64,000 nucleotides of DNA from Dechloromonas hortensis (GTDB lineage: Bacteria > Pseudomonadota > Gammaproteobacteria > Burkholderiales > Rhodocyclaceae), in the NCBI RefSeq assembly GCF_009469765.1, contig NZ_SSSQ01000012.1, positions 62,001 to 126,000 of the forward strand, given 5' to 3'. This document shows, in pieces, positions 57,445 through 64,000 of this stretch (positions are counted from its first letter, which is position 1; each line of letters opens with the position of its first letter). The notes beneath the pieces were generated by a model that saw only the letters and a program-made list of their open reading frames with translations, was not told the origin of the DNA and ran no database searches. Both the position numbers and the translations under genes were made by a program.

Positions 57445-58827
57445 GTGGCGAAGAACGGCAAACAGCAAAGCATTTCACCGGACCAGTTGCAGGCCAATGC
57501 CCGACTGACCGCAGTCGATCTCGCTGCCACCTTTCAGCCCGATGCTGCGGCCCTCGATCAGCTTTCCAAGATCGACCAAACCCAAAAAGACAAAATTAAC
57601 TCCTTTCCGTATCGGTTTTCGGCTTCGTTGCGTTCGCGTATCGCGGGCACCAAGTCCGGGCCGTCGCAAGCGGAGCGCGGCGGCGCGGGCGCCGGTGCCC
57701 CCCCCCATGCTAACAGGGGGGAAAAAGGGACAGTGCCCGAACTGGTGAAGCTGGTAATTGAGGGTGGGGTTATTAAGGAAGTCCCGCAAAGGCGCGGTTA
57801 TGGCGGGGATTCCGCATTCATTGACTGGGTCAATTTCACCTTTGGTGAAGAGACCATCTTAAATTCAGGTCGTCAGGCTAAACGTGTCGTAAATCGTGAT
57901 GGCAATTACGTGGAAGAGTTTGATGGGGTTACGGGTCAGGTTCCGGTCACAGATTATGAAGTGATGGTTGCTATGTCGGCGCGGCTTGAATACATCTTTG
58001 GCTATGGCATCACTCAAAAACGTTCCAAGGGTATGCACTTTTACCGCGATTCGTGGAATGTCGGCGAGTCGTGGGGCGTGGTCTGTCATGGTGGCCAGCG
58101 CGGCACGGTGATGGTTTCTATCAATGGTTCGGGGTTGGCGGCAGCAAAAACAGGTTGGGAACAGCGCCTGAAGAACTTTCTCGAGTCGGCGGATAGATCG
58201 CGTTTGACGCGGGTTGATTTTGCACATGATGACTATACGGGTGAAACCTATAGCGTCGATAAGGCCGATCGGGACCATACAGACGGCCTATTCCATATTC
58301 ACGGCATGCATCCTGATTGCGAGCATCGCGGTAACTGGAAACAGCCGAATGGTAAGGGGCGAACGCTCAATATCGGCAATCGGAAAAATGGGAAGTTTTG
58401 CCGGGTCTATGAAAAAGGCCGGGAACTTGGGGACAAAACAAGCGAATGGGTTCGTATCGAGGTCGAATTTAAATCAGTCGATCGAATTATCCCTTTTGAT
58501 TGCCTGTTATCCCCCGGCGAGTATCTCGCGGCGTCTTATCCGGCATTCGCTTGGATAAATCAAAAGCAATCCCGTATTGAACTGAATAAGCGCACTGCGC
58601 AAACCAATGTTGATACGGCTTTTGCATGGCTTCGCCACCAGTGCGGCGCGTCCATTGGTCGCCTTGTCGATCTGTTTGGGGCTGAAGAAGTCCTGAAAAA
58701 AGTCACACGGGAAGGTTTTCCGGCGTGGTTCAAAGTTCCTGATTTCAATCTGGCGCCGGAAAGTATTCACCAGTTTAGCCGTCCGGTTTTCCCTGTTGTT
58801 TTATCTGAACAAGCTGCGGCTTGGTAA
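57445..58827 (+). CDS. Phage replication initiator (gpII-like, Rep_trans type)
   Basis: Rolling-circle initiator of 460 residues that would nick the plus-strand origin. After a low-complexity N-terminal segment (about 60-100) the folded part starts near 110. RLTRVDFAHDDYTGE and GRTLNIGNRKNGKFCRVYEKGRE are conserved blocks of the family, and the YEKG segment probably includes the active-site region. The GTG start follows an AAGGGGG site. A C9/G6 hairpin lies inside its reading frame. Confidence 0.87.
   Translation: MAKNGKQQSISPDQLQANARLTAVDLAATFQPDAAALDQLSKIDQTQKDKINSFPYRFSASLRSRIAGTKSGPSQAERGGAGAGAPPHANRGEKGTVPELVKLVIEGGVIKEVPQRRGYGGDSAFIDWVNFTFGEETILNSGRQAKRVVNRDGNYVEEFDGVTGQVPVTDYEVMVAMSARLEYIFGYGITQKRSKGMHFYRDSWNVGESWGVVCHGGQRGTVMVSINGSGLAAAKTGWEQRLKNFLESADRSRLTRVDFAHDDYTGETYSVDKADRDHTDGLFHIHGMHPDCEHRGNWKQPNGKGRTLNIGNRKNGKFCRVYEKGRELGDKTSEWVRIEVEFKSVDRIIPFDCLLSPGEYLAASYPAFAWINQKQSRIELNKRTAQTNVDTAFAWLRHQCGASIGRLVDLFGAEEVLKKVTREGFPAWFKVPDFNLAPESIHQFSRPVFPVVLSEQAAAW
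57698..57721. repeat. C9/G6 hairpin inside rep
   Basis: Nine C, a 9-base ATGCTAACA loop and six G, in the part of rep that encodes a Gly/Ala-rich linker. Not needed for protein structure as far as I can tell; possibly a DNA or RNA signal. Confidence 0.7.
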
Positions 58828-58852
58828 TTTTTAATTTATTGGAGTTTGAAAA

Positions 58853-59158
58853 ATGGAAACAAAAACGCAATGCCTTGTACTGGGTGCCAAGTTCTTCAAT
58901 GGCGATATTGAGGGGCAGCATCACGATATGACGAAGCTGTTCGTAACAATGCCGGTTTCCGAAAAGGACCAGCAGACTTATGGCAAGTGCGGGCACGATG
59001 CCATTGATCTGAAGTTTGGTAAGTCTGATGAGTATCAAAAGCTCAAGCATTTGCCTTTCCCGGTTCAGGCGGAATTGACGCTGAAGCTGACAACCGATGG
59101 TTATGAAGTGTTGGCATTCCGGGCTATCAACGCGGCGCCGCAGTCCAAGGCAGCTTAA
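58853..59158 (+). CDS. Putative phage ssDNA-binding protein (gpV position)
   Basis: Protein of 101 residues immediately after rep, where inoviruses encode the ssDNA-binding gpV. It is predicted mostly beta with conserved-looking LVLGAKFFNGDIEG and AELTLKLTTDGYEVLAF. A GGAG site lies 9 bases before the ATG. No motif proves DNA binding; the call rests on size and position. Confidence 0.55.
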   Translation: METKTQCLVLGAKFFNGDIEGQHHDMTKLFVTMPVSEKDQQTYGKCGHDAIDLKFGKSDEYQKLKHLPFPVQAELTLKLTTDGYEVLAFRAINAAPQSKAA

Positions 59159-59160
59159 TC

Positions 59161-59391
59161 ATGTCGCTGCTCGATGTTCGCCAAGTATTCGTCGTTCAGG
59201 ATCGGGCAACCGGTGCTTTCGTCGATCTTGATATGGGCTTCGTTACGTCGCTCAAGCATGCGGCACGGGCGGCGTCAGTTGAAAGTGTTCGTGAGTCGAT
59301 GCATTTCGCATTGCACGATGGTGGAATTGAATGTCCGTTGGGATATGACATTCATTCCTTCTTTGAAGCGTCGGACGAATGGGTGGGTTGA
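59161..59391 (+). CDS. Small phage protein, unknown
   Basis: Soluble protein of 76 residues with no family I recognise. It starts 2 bases after the preceding stop, with AAGG 10 bases upstream, and its stop overlaps the next ATG by one base. An alternative frame of 78 codons overlaps it but lacks good context. Confidence 0.55.
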   Translation: MSLLDVRQVFVVQDRATGAFVDLDMGFVTSLKHAARAASVESVRESMHFALHDGGIECPLGYDIHSFFEASDEWVG

Positions 59392-59576
59392 TGCGTCGCG
59401 TTATTCGTAATTTCGCCTATCTGTTCGTTGGCCTTCTTCTCGGGAGCGTTGCGGTTTATGCCTCTGCGGCTACTGAGGTGGTTATGGTCGATTACTCGCC
59501 GGATGGTCGTTTGATGACCGTCGTTGCCTTGTTCTTCGCGGCCTTTCTCGGCTTCCTGACGGGCTATCGAGCATGA
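59391..59576 (+). CDS. Small phage membrane protein
   Basis: Protein of 61 residues with two hydrophobic helices (about 7-26 and 38-56) joined by a short loop. The ATG overlaps the preceding stop by one base. Size and position suggest a gpVII/gpIX-like minor coat or an assembly protein. Confidence 0.55.
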   Translation: MRRVIRNFAYLFVGLLLGSVAVYASAATEVVMVDYSPDGRLMTVVALFFAAFLGFLTGYRA

Positions 59577-59689
59577 GTGATTCAGAGATCGTCCTCTTCT
59601 GCGGAAAGCTGCTCTCAGCGTGGGTTGCGGGTTTTTGCGCGGGCTACATCCTTACTCGCTTCCGCGAGGCCATGAATCATGTCGTGTAA
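59573..59689 (+). CDS. Very small phage membrane protein, 38 residues
   Basis: Reads MSDSEIVLFCGKLL and ends in EAMNHVV, with one hydrophobic stretch (about 6-27) flanked by an acidic N-terminus and a basic TRFRE segment. The ATG overlaps the preceding stop (ATGA), which supports real translation. Its form, 38 residues with one helix, matches gpVII/gpIX minor coat proteins of the phage tip (32-33 residues in fd). Too short for usual gene finders. Confidence 0.5.
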   Translation: MSDSEIVLFCGKLLSAWVAGFCAGYILTRFREAMNHVV

Positions 59690-59726
59690 TAGAAAACATC
59701 AATTCAGCGCTCTGCTTAACCGGCGC

Positions 59727-59749
59727 GCTGGGTGGGGGTTTTCCCCAGC
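59727..59749 (+). terminator. Hairpin ahead of the coat gene
   Basis: A GCTGGG / CCCAGC stem enclosing GGGGG-TTTT-C, which can also form a nested GGGG/CCCC stem. It lies 47 bases before the coat ATG and could limit read-through or stabilise the coat mRNA. Confidence 0.5.
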
Positions 59750-59795
59750 TGGGCAAACCTCGCCCATTTCACAAACCGTTCATCAGGAGAAAACC

Positions 59796-60017
59796 ATGAA
59801 CAAACTGCAAACCAAGCTGGCCGCTGCTGCCGCTCTCGCTGTTGCCGCTGTTTCTTCCGCCCACGCTGCTCTGCCGACCGAAGCAACCGCTGCCTTCGCC
59901 ACCATCAGCGGTAACGTCACCGACGTTCTGGCCGCTATGTGGCCGATTGTCGCCCTCGCTACCGGTGGCTTCGTCCTCGTCAAGCTGTTCAAGAAGGGCG
60001 CCAACAAGGCTGTTTAA
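59796..60017 (+). CDS. Major coat protein (gpVIII-like)
   Basis: Precursor of 73 residues: a 24-residue signal peptide (ending SSAHA) and a mature chain of about 49 residues. The mature chain has an N-terminal amphipathic part, a hydrophobic helix (about 48-63 of the precursor) and a basic KKGANKAV end that would contact DNA. Size and layout match fd gpVIII. A strong AGGAGA site precedes the ATG. It is the structural hallmark of the prophage. Confidence 0.85.
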   Translation: MNKLQTKLAAAAALAVAAVSSAHAALPTEATAAFATISGNVTDVLAAMWPIVALATGGFVLVKLFKKGANKAV

Positions 60018-60018
60018 C

Positions 60019-60318
60019 ATGCAGCTACAAAACTTCGCGTTTTGGGGGGTGCTTGCGGGCACCCTTTTTACTGCCCCTGCCATGGCGCAAGAAACAATCG
60101 AGCGGGGCAATCAGCGCAATCCTTACCAGCCGCCAGCGTGGTTTGCCGCGATGGCCTCAGAGCCTCAGCCGGTCGCTTATCACCCGGAAACCTTTCATTT
60201 CCAAGGCTATGAAGAACGGACGCATGTGATGGGCAGGCCGCACAAATCCACGCCGACCTTTGCCTGTCAAAAAACCGACGAAACCGGGAACAAAAAATGG
60301 TCCTTCTGTCGCATGTAA
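60019..60318 (+). CDS. Secreted phage protein, unknown
   Basis: Protein of 99 residues with a signal peptide (likely cleaved after PAMA, near residue 22). The mature part is rich in Pro, Tyr and His and ends with two cysteines (FACQKT and SFCRM). It starts 1 base after the coat stop and its end overlaps the gpIII-like gene by 22 bases. No family is recognised; a virion or periplasmic role is likely from context. Confidence 0.6.
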   Translation: MQLQNFAFWGVLAGTLFTAPAMAQETIERGNQRNPYQPPAWFAAMASEPQPVAYHPETFHFQGYEERTHVMGRPHKSTPTFACQKTDETGNKKWSFCRM

Positions 60319-61793
60319 TACGCGTACTGGCGCTGCTCGTTTTCGTTGCCTCGGCACATGCGGAAACGATACCGGCCACCATCGTTGAAACGGTGGCGAG
60401 CTACGGGCCGGCCTATGCCTACATGAACGGGGTTAAATACAATTCCGCTTCGGCCATGTGCAGTTCGTCTTATGCCTCGGCCACATTTGCTTTTGGCCGT
60501 CCGGCTTCCGGAACAACTGACAACGGTCTGCAGTGGGTTTGTGGCTGGCGCGAACCGGATGGATCAACGGCATATAACGGTGCGTCCTATTACACCAAGG
60601 CCTATTACTGCACTACCGGCACCCTAGAAAATCAGCTATGCAAAACCAACACCTGTCCAGCGGGTCAGAATTGGACGTTGAGCGGCACCTCATGCACGCG
60701 CCCGGATTGCGTTGCGCCGCAAGTTCGCAATTCGTCAAACGGCCTCTGTGAAGCGCCGCCTGATCCCTGTGCCAGTCGGACAGGTTCGACCCTAGATTGG
60801 TACGTGTCTCCGGTGGGTCAGCCCTCGCTTGAGTCCTCCAACTATTGCGATAACGGTTGCGCGGTCGGCATGAATGCCGCGCCTTCTGGCTCGTCCTACA
60901 CAAACGGCAAGTTGCGGGTTCAGCAATATTCGAAGGTGCAGCTTTCCTATACCTGCACCGCTGGGCTGACCTCCGCGCCCGGTGCTGTCGCACCCGAGGT
61001 CAAGCCACCGGAGCCGCCAAAGAATCCACCCTGCGCGCCATCAGAGGGCGTTCTTACCTCAACCTCTGGAACGATTGCCTGCGTCCCATCCGGAACGCCT
61101 GCCTCTGCGCCGCCCATTGTCGACAAGAAGAAAACGACGGAAGCCTATCCGGACGGTTCTCAAAAGATCACTGAAACGACGACGACCCGTGATCCGCAAA
61201 CCGGTGTCGAAGATAAACGCACCACAACCACCAATACGCCGGCTTCTGGTGGCTCTGCTGGTCAGGCGGGAACGCCGGGTACCTCGACCAGTGCGACCAC
61301 AGGCGGCACAGCGCCCAATGCATCCAGCGGCACCGGGAAGGAGGGTGATACCAGTTCTGATTTCTGCCAGAAAAATCCGAACTTGCAGATCTGTAAGGGC
61401 GATATGAACAAGGAAGAAACGCAGGTCAAAATCAAGGAATCGCTCGAAAAGGCATTCAATACCGACGACGTAAAAAACGACGATATTACGAACGCCACGG
61501 CCAGCGAAGCAAAGAAACAGGAAGCCACGGATTCCTATGACCAGATCACGGCCAAGCTGAATACGGGGACGGATGCCACCGGAAAACAAAATGAATATCG
61601 CGATCTGTTCTCCGATTGGTGGTCGCCAATTCCTGCCGGTTCCTGCAGCCCGCTTTCGGCCACCATCGGCGGTCGGACTTGGGCGTTCGATCCCTGTCCG
61701 CAGGTAGAGAAAATATCGGCGCTGGCCGGCTACGCGCTCTGGATCTATCTTGCTTTTGGCGTTCTCGCACTCGTAACCAAAAAGGCTGAATAA
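60297..61793 (+). CDS. Adsorption-type minor coat protein (gpIII / TspB-like)
   Basis: Secreted protein of 498 residues with a signal peptide (about 1-22). Two cysteine-rich receptor-binding-like regions (about 50-160) come next, then a long Pro/Thr/Gly-rich linker (about 225-350). The block DFCQKNPNLQICKG resembles TspB. A charged helical region and one C-terminal membrane helix (about 475-493, before TKKAE) end the protein. The gpIII-like layout suggests it binds the host receptor (often a pilus) and ends virion release. Confidence 0.75.
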   Translation: MVLLSHVIRVLALLVFVASAHAETIPATIVETVASYGPAYAYMNGVKYNSASAMCSSSYASATFAFGRPASGTTDNGLQWVCGWREPDGSTAYNGASYYTKAYYCTTGTLENQLCKTNTCPAGQNWTLSGTSCTRPDCVAPQVRNSSNGLCEAPPDPCASRTGSTLDWYVSPVGQPSLESSNYCDNGCAVGMNAAPSGSSYTNGKLRVQQYSKVQLSYTCTAGLTSAPGAVAPEVKPPEPPKNPPCAPSEGVLTSTSGTIACVPSGTPASAPPIVDKKKTTEAYPDGSQKITETTTTRDPQTGVEDKRTTTTNTPASGGSAGQAGTPGTSTSATTGGTAPNASSGTGKEGDTSSDFCQKNPNLQICKGDMNKEETQVKIKESLEKAFNTDDVKNDDITNATASEAKKQEATDSYDQITAKLNTGTDATGKQNEYRDLFSDWWSPIPAGSCSPLSATIGGRTWAFDPCPQVEKISALAGYALWIYLAFGVLALVTKKAE

Positions 61794-62140
61794 TGGCGCT
61801 CCCGCTGCTTCCGCTCGTTGTCTCGGCCCTTGGCGCGGTTGTCGCCAAGGTATTCGATTTCCTCTTCACCTTCCTTGCCTACAAGCTGGCGCGGAATCTG
61901 GCCGTAGGTGTCGCCGCAGTGATTGCGGCTGCAGCACTTACCCTCGCCATGGCGCAGGGCATAAAACTTCTTATCATGGCCGCTCGGGTTTCCCTACCGC
62001 CCGCCTTCGCGGTCGGCCTTGCATTTATCCCGCCCAATCTGAATCAAGTCGTCGCCACCATCATCACCATCCGCGTCTCGCACTTTATTTGGCAATGGTC
62101 GATGAAGAATCTTTCCCGCTACACCATGCAGGTGCATTGA
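61793..62140 (+). CDS. Minor coat protein, gpVI-like (DUF5455-like)
   Basis: Very hydrophobic protein of 115 residues with three predicted membrane helices (about 5-28, 36-60 and 66-95). It lies between the gpIII-like and Zot genes, where gpVI is found. Both borders overlap by one base, so it is co-translated with them. Confidence 0.7.
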   Translation: MALPLLPLVVSALGAVVAKVFDFLFTFLAYKLARNLAVGVAAVIAAAALTLAMAQGIKLLIMAARVSLPPAFAVGLAFIPPNLNQVVATIITIRVSHFIWQWSMKNLSRYTMQVH

Positions 62141-63108
62141 TGACCGATTTTGCCGTCACCGGAAAGAAACGATCAGGCAAAGGGCTGTTCTGCGCCGGCC
62201 TGATCCGTGACGCACTGCGCTCCGGTCGCCGTGTCGCTACCAACATGGACATCCATCTGGGCGAACTGTTGCTCCCGTGGAACAAATCCACCATCATCCG
62301 TCTGCCCGATTGTCCGACCGTCGAAGACATGGAATGCATCGGCCTCGGCTACGGCGTCGAAGGTGATGGCCAGATCGACGAAGAGCAGAACGGAATCATC
62401 GTCCTCGACGAAACATCCAAGTTCTTCAATGCTCGCCAGTGGGGTGACAAAACCCGCCAGCCGCTTCTCGACTGGCTGATTCACTCCGGCAAGAAACGCT
62501 GGCACGTCTACTACCAGATGCAGGGGCTCACCCAGGTCGACAAGCAAATCCGCGACACGCAGATCGAATATCACATCGCCGTGAAACGGACTGATCGCTG
62601 GCCGATTCCAGGTGTCACCGCGCTCTCAAAGCTAGTCGGCCTCGATGTCCGTTTCCCGAAAATGCATATCGGCATCGTCAAGCACGGCTGTGACCGCGAC
62701 TCGCTCACCGTCGACCGCAAGTGGTACCGCGCCAAAGACCTCTACAAGGCCTATGACACCGAACAGAAGTTCCTTGATCGCGAGCACCCGGCAGCGGTCG
62801 GCCTGCATACCGTTCTCAGCCCGTGGCACGTCGATGGCCGCTATCTCCCGAAACCGCCGGTCAAGCCGTTGCTCTTCCTCTATGGCCTGATCGGGTATGA
62901 CTACGTCAGCAAGCTCCGCGCTCAACGAAATACCGCACCCAAGCGCAAACCTAAACACCCGCTGGCGGCCAAGCTGGCGAAGCTCTCCGAGGCTGACGCA
63001 ATCCGTCATTTCAACCGGTTGGAGTCGGCAGGCGCTTTCCGGTGGCATCCGCCACTATCCGACGACCCGACTCTCCGGCATCGTTTGGCAGCAGTGCAAT
63101 TCCCTTAA
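62140..63108 (+). CDS. Zot / gpI-like phage assembly ATPase
   Basis: Inner-membrane ATPase for filamentous virion assembly, 322 residues. The Walker A motif is GKKRSGKG near the N-terminus and Walker B GIIVLDET near residue 90. A short hydrophobic segment (PLLFLYGLIGYDY, about 246-260) may be the membrane anchor. The start is the ATG overlapping the previous stop; upstream in-frame codons belong to the gpVI-like gene. The C-terminal zonulin-like part is not evident. Confidence 0.88.
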   Translation: MTDFAVTGKKRSGKGLFCAGLIRDALRSGRRVATNMDIHLGELLLPWNKSTIIRLPDCPTVEDMECIGLGYGVEGDGQIDEEQNGIIVLDETSKFFNARQWGDKTRQPLLDWLIHSGKKRWHVYYQMQGLTQVDKQIRDTQIEYHIAVKRTDRWPIPGVTALSKLVGLDVRFPKMHIGIVKHGCDRDSLTVDRKWYRAKDLYKAYDTEQKFLDREHPAAVGLHTVLSPWHVDGRYLPKPPVKPLLFLYGLIGYDYVSKLRAQRNTAPKRKPKHPLAAKLAKLSEADAIRHFNRLESAGAFRWHPPLSDDPTLRHRLAAVQFP

Positions 63109-63113
63109 TGGTT

Positions 63114-63217
63114 CCAAGGGCTAGCCCTTGGCCCTGCCGGGTAGGCGAATTACTTAGCGCGTAATTTCCAGAAGGGAAATTATCCCGAAGGGACAAGCCG
63201 GGGAGGGGTGTCCCGGC
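63114..63217. other. Hairpin-rich non-coding region after zot
   Basis: It contains a perfect 18-base palindrome CCAAGGGCTAGCCCTTGG (63114-63131) and a TAATTTCC / GGAAATTA hairpin (63162-63182). Two alternative stems share a G-rich segment: GGGACA / TGTCCC and GCCGGG / CCCGGC (63190-63217). In filamentous phages the region between assembly gene and initiator holds the origins and packaging signal, so these are the best origin candidates. Confidence 0.5.
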
Positions 63218-63250
63218 GCAGCATTAAGGCGCGTCACGATACCGCGCAAC

Positions 63251-63272
63251 AAAAAACTGGCCTAAGCCAGTT
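63251..63272 (-). terminator. Minus-strand intrinsic terminator
   Basis: On the minus strand, AACTGGC / GCCAGTT with a TTAG loop followed by a T run. It ends the minus-strand genes that enter from the right edge. Confidence 0.85.
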
Positions 63273-63456
63273 CCCGATACTTCCATCGTTTCACAAGCGC
63301 CTTCCCGGTTTCCCGCTCCGCTTTGACTGGCGAAGTCAGCAGGCAGCAGGCCAGCGAAAGCCAGTAGCTGGCCGGGTACTCCTTGCCGTCAGAGTCCGCC
63401 TGTGCGGCAGACTCAACGGTAAGGGCTTGCTCGTGGCGCTTATCAGGAATTTCCAT
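63262..63456 (-). CDS. Small hypothetical protein
   Basis: Protein of 64 residues, MEIPDKRHEQALT at the start, with no recognised family. It overlaps the end of the coiled-coil gene by 14 bases and its stop lies inside the terminator. It lacks a clear ribosome site, so translation would depend on coupling. Confidence 0.4.
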   Translation of the reverse strand: MEIPDKRHEQALTVESAAQADSDGKEYPASYWLSLACCLLTSPVKAERETGKALVKRWKYRELA

Positions 63457-64000
63457 CAGTCTTTTTCACGGTAGCGGTCTTCTTCGGCGTGACGATCTTG
63501 GTCGATGCCGGCTTCTTTCGCAGCGATTCTACCTCGCGGGCTGCAGCTTCAAGCCTAGCAGCACAAGCCTGATAATGATTATTCGCCTGCTTCAATTCGC
63601 CATCCTTAGCACTGACAAGGGTTTCGGCGGTTTTTAGTCGCGCCTCCAGCTCGTCGGCCTTCTCGGATTTTGCAACGAGCTGAGCGGAAAGAACGGCGGC
63701 GCTCCGCTCGGCCTCGATGCGTGCGGCTTCCGAAGAGGCGAGGGCGGTTTTAGCCTGGGCAAGTTCGGGCTGGTAGCTGGCGAACATTTCGGTTTGGCGT
63801 TGGCTGCGGTCTAGTTCGCGCAGCAAGTCGCTGACCTGCTGACGCAACTTGAAAACTTCGCTTTCGTGGTCGGCCAAAACCGATTTCGTTTGCTCCAGGT
63901 TGGCGCGTGCTGCGGCGAGGTTCTCTAAGCTGGCGATCAGATCGCGGCCTTGCTCTTGGTACGCGATTGTCTGTCGTTCGTTGTCCTCGGCCAGTGCATC
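63443..64000 (-). CDS. Coiled-coil protein, KfrA-like (cut by window edge)
   Basis: The frame is open from the last base of the window to its stop. The 185 visible residues are almost entirely alpha-helical coiled coil, rich in Ala, Glu, Gln and Arg, ending in a basic tail with TPKKTATVKK. This is the form of KfrA-type DNA-binding proteins, whose N-terminal DNA-binding domain would lie beyond the edge. The domain itself is not visible, so the name is only a suggestion. Confidence 0.6.
   Translation of the reverse strand, partial: DALAEDNERQTIAYQEQGRDLIASLENLAAARANLEQTKSVLADHESEVFKLRQQVSDLLRELDRSQRQTEMFASYQPELAQAKTALASSEAARIEAERSAAVLSAQLVAKSEKADELEARLKTAETLVSAKDGELKQANNHYQACAARLEAAAREVESLRKKPASTKIVTPKKTATVKKTDGNS

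Larger units (their letters stand above)
56944..63108 (+). mobile_element. Filamentous (Inovirus-type) prophage
   Basis: A 6-kb block with the inovirus gene order: repressor-like gene (minus), rolling-circle initiator, small presumed ssDNA-binding protein, small membrane proteins, gpVIII-like coat, secreted protein, gpIII/TspB-like protein, gpVI-like protein and Zot/gpI. I see no integrase or transposase and no gpIV-like secretin. Ends are not defined: no convincing direct repeat is visible, and the right end may lie at the hairpin-rich stretch near 63.1-63.25 kb or beyond. The element looks complete, with all frames intact. Confidence 0.88.

Overview
The window is about 57 kb of conserved bacterial chromosome followed by an integrated filamentous (Inovirus-type) prophage near the right edge. 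The high GC content, the fatty-acid cluster, the order rpoE-rseC-mucD-lepA-lepB-rnc-era-recO-pdxJ-acpS-nagZ and the EF-P/EarP pair point to a betaproteobacterium. The many signalling proteins fit a Rhodocyclales member (Dechloromonas/Azonexus-like). That placement is inferred from gene content and was not confirmed by any search.

Layout. 1-6402: alr (3' part), radA, a membrane GGDEF-EAL protein and an FtsX-type permease. 6399-11295: a partner-switching cassette of HATPase anti-sigma-type kinase, secreted FecR protein, OmpA-type lipoprotein, CHASE2-PP2C phosphatase, metallo-beta-lactamase-fold protein and STAS protein. 11366-25233: ygiQ, truncated haemoglobin, typA, a PAS-GGDEF-EAL protein, moaA, tRNA-Asn, an AsmA-like membrane protein, an aromatic aminotransferase, uvrB and a low-molecular-weight phosphatase. 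25313-33264: rne, then rluC, a HAD phosphatase, a Rieske protein and an S49 peptidase in one run, then an rsmI-like methyltransferase and maf on the other strand, then yceD. 33283-38802: rpmF-plsX-fabH-fabD-fabG-acpP-fabF. 38827-43708: a YgfX-like protein, nadB, then rpoE-rseC-mucD and a thioredoxin-fold protein. 43769-51144: lepA to nagZ, mostly with 4-base start/stop overlaps. 51199-55956: efp and earP (minus strand), a family-5-like uracil-DNA glycosylase, uvrC and pgsA. 56011-56449: four tRNAs (Gly, Cys, Gly, Leu), then a DUF1178 gene.

The prophage (about 56.94-63.25 kb) has a divergent repressor-like gene, an inverted-repeat operator, a rolling-circle initiator, a putative ssDNA-binding protein, small membrane proteins (one of only 38 residues), a gpVIII-like major coat protein, a secreted protein, a TspB/gpIII-like adsorption protein, a gpVI-like protein and a Zot/gpI assembly ATPase. 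A hairpin-rich non-coding stretch follows. I see no integrase and no secretin gene, so integration and exit presumably use host functions. An opposing coiled-coil gene runs off the right edge.

The best candidates for something undescribed are the partner-switching cassette linked to envelope proteins, an AsmA-like protein with a cytoplasmic winged-helix-like head, an orphan promoter/terminator unit that may make a small RNA near tRNA-Asn, a 12-G tract in the S49 peptidase gene, terminator-like hairpins directly before plsX and lepA, and the regulatory and structured non-coding elements of the inovirus.
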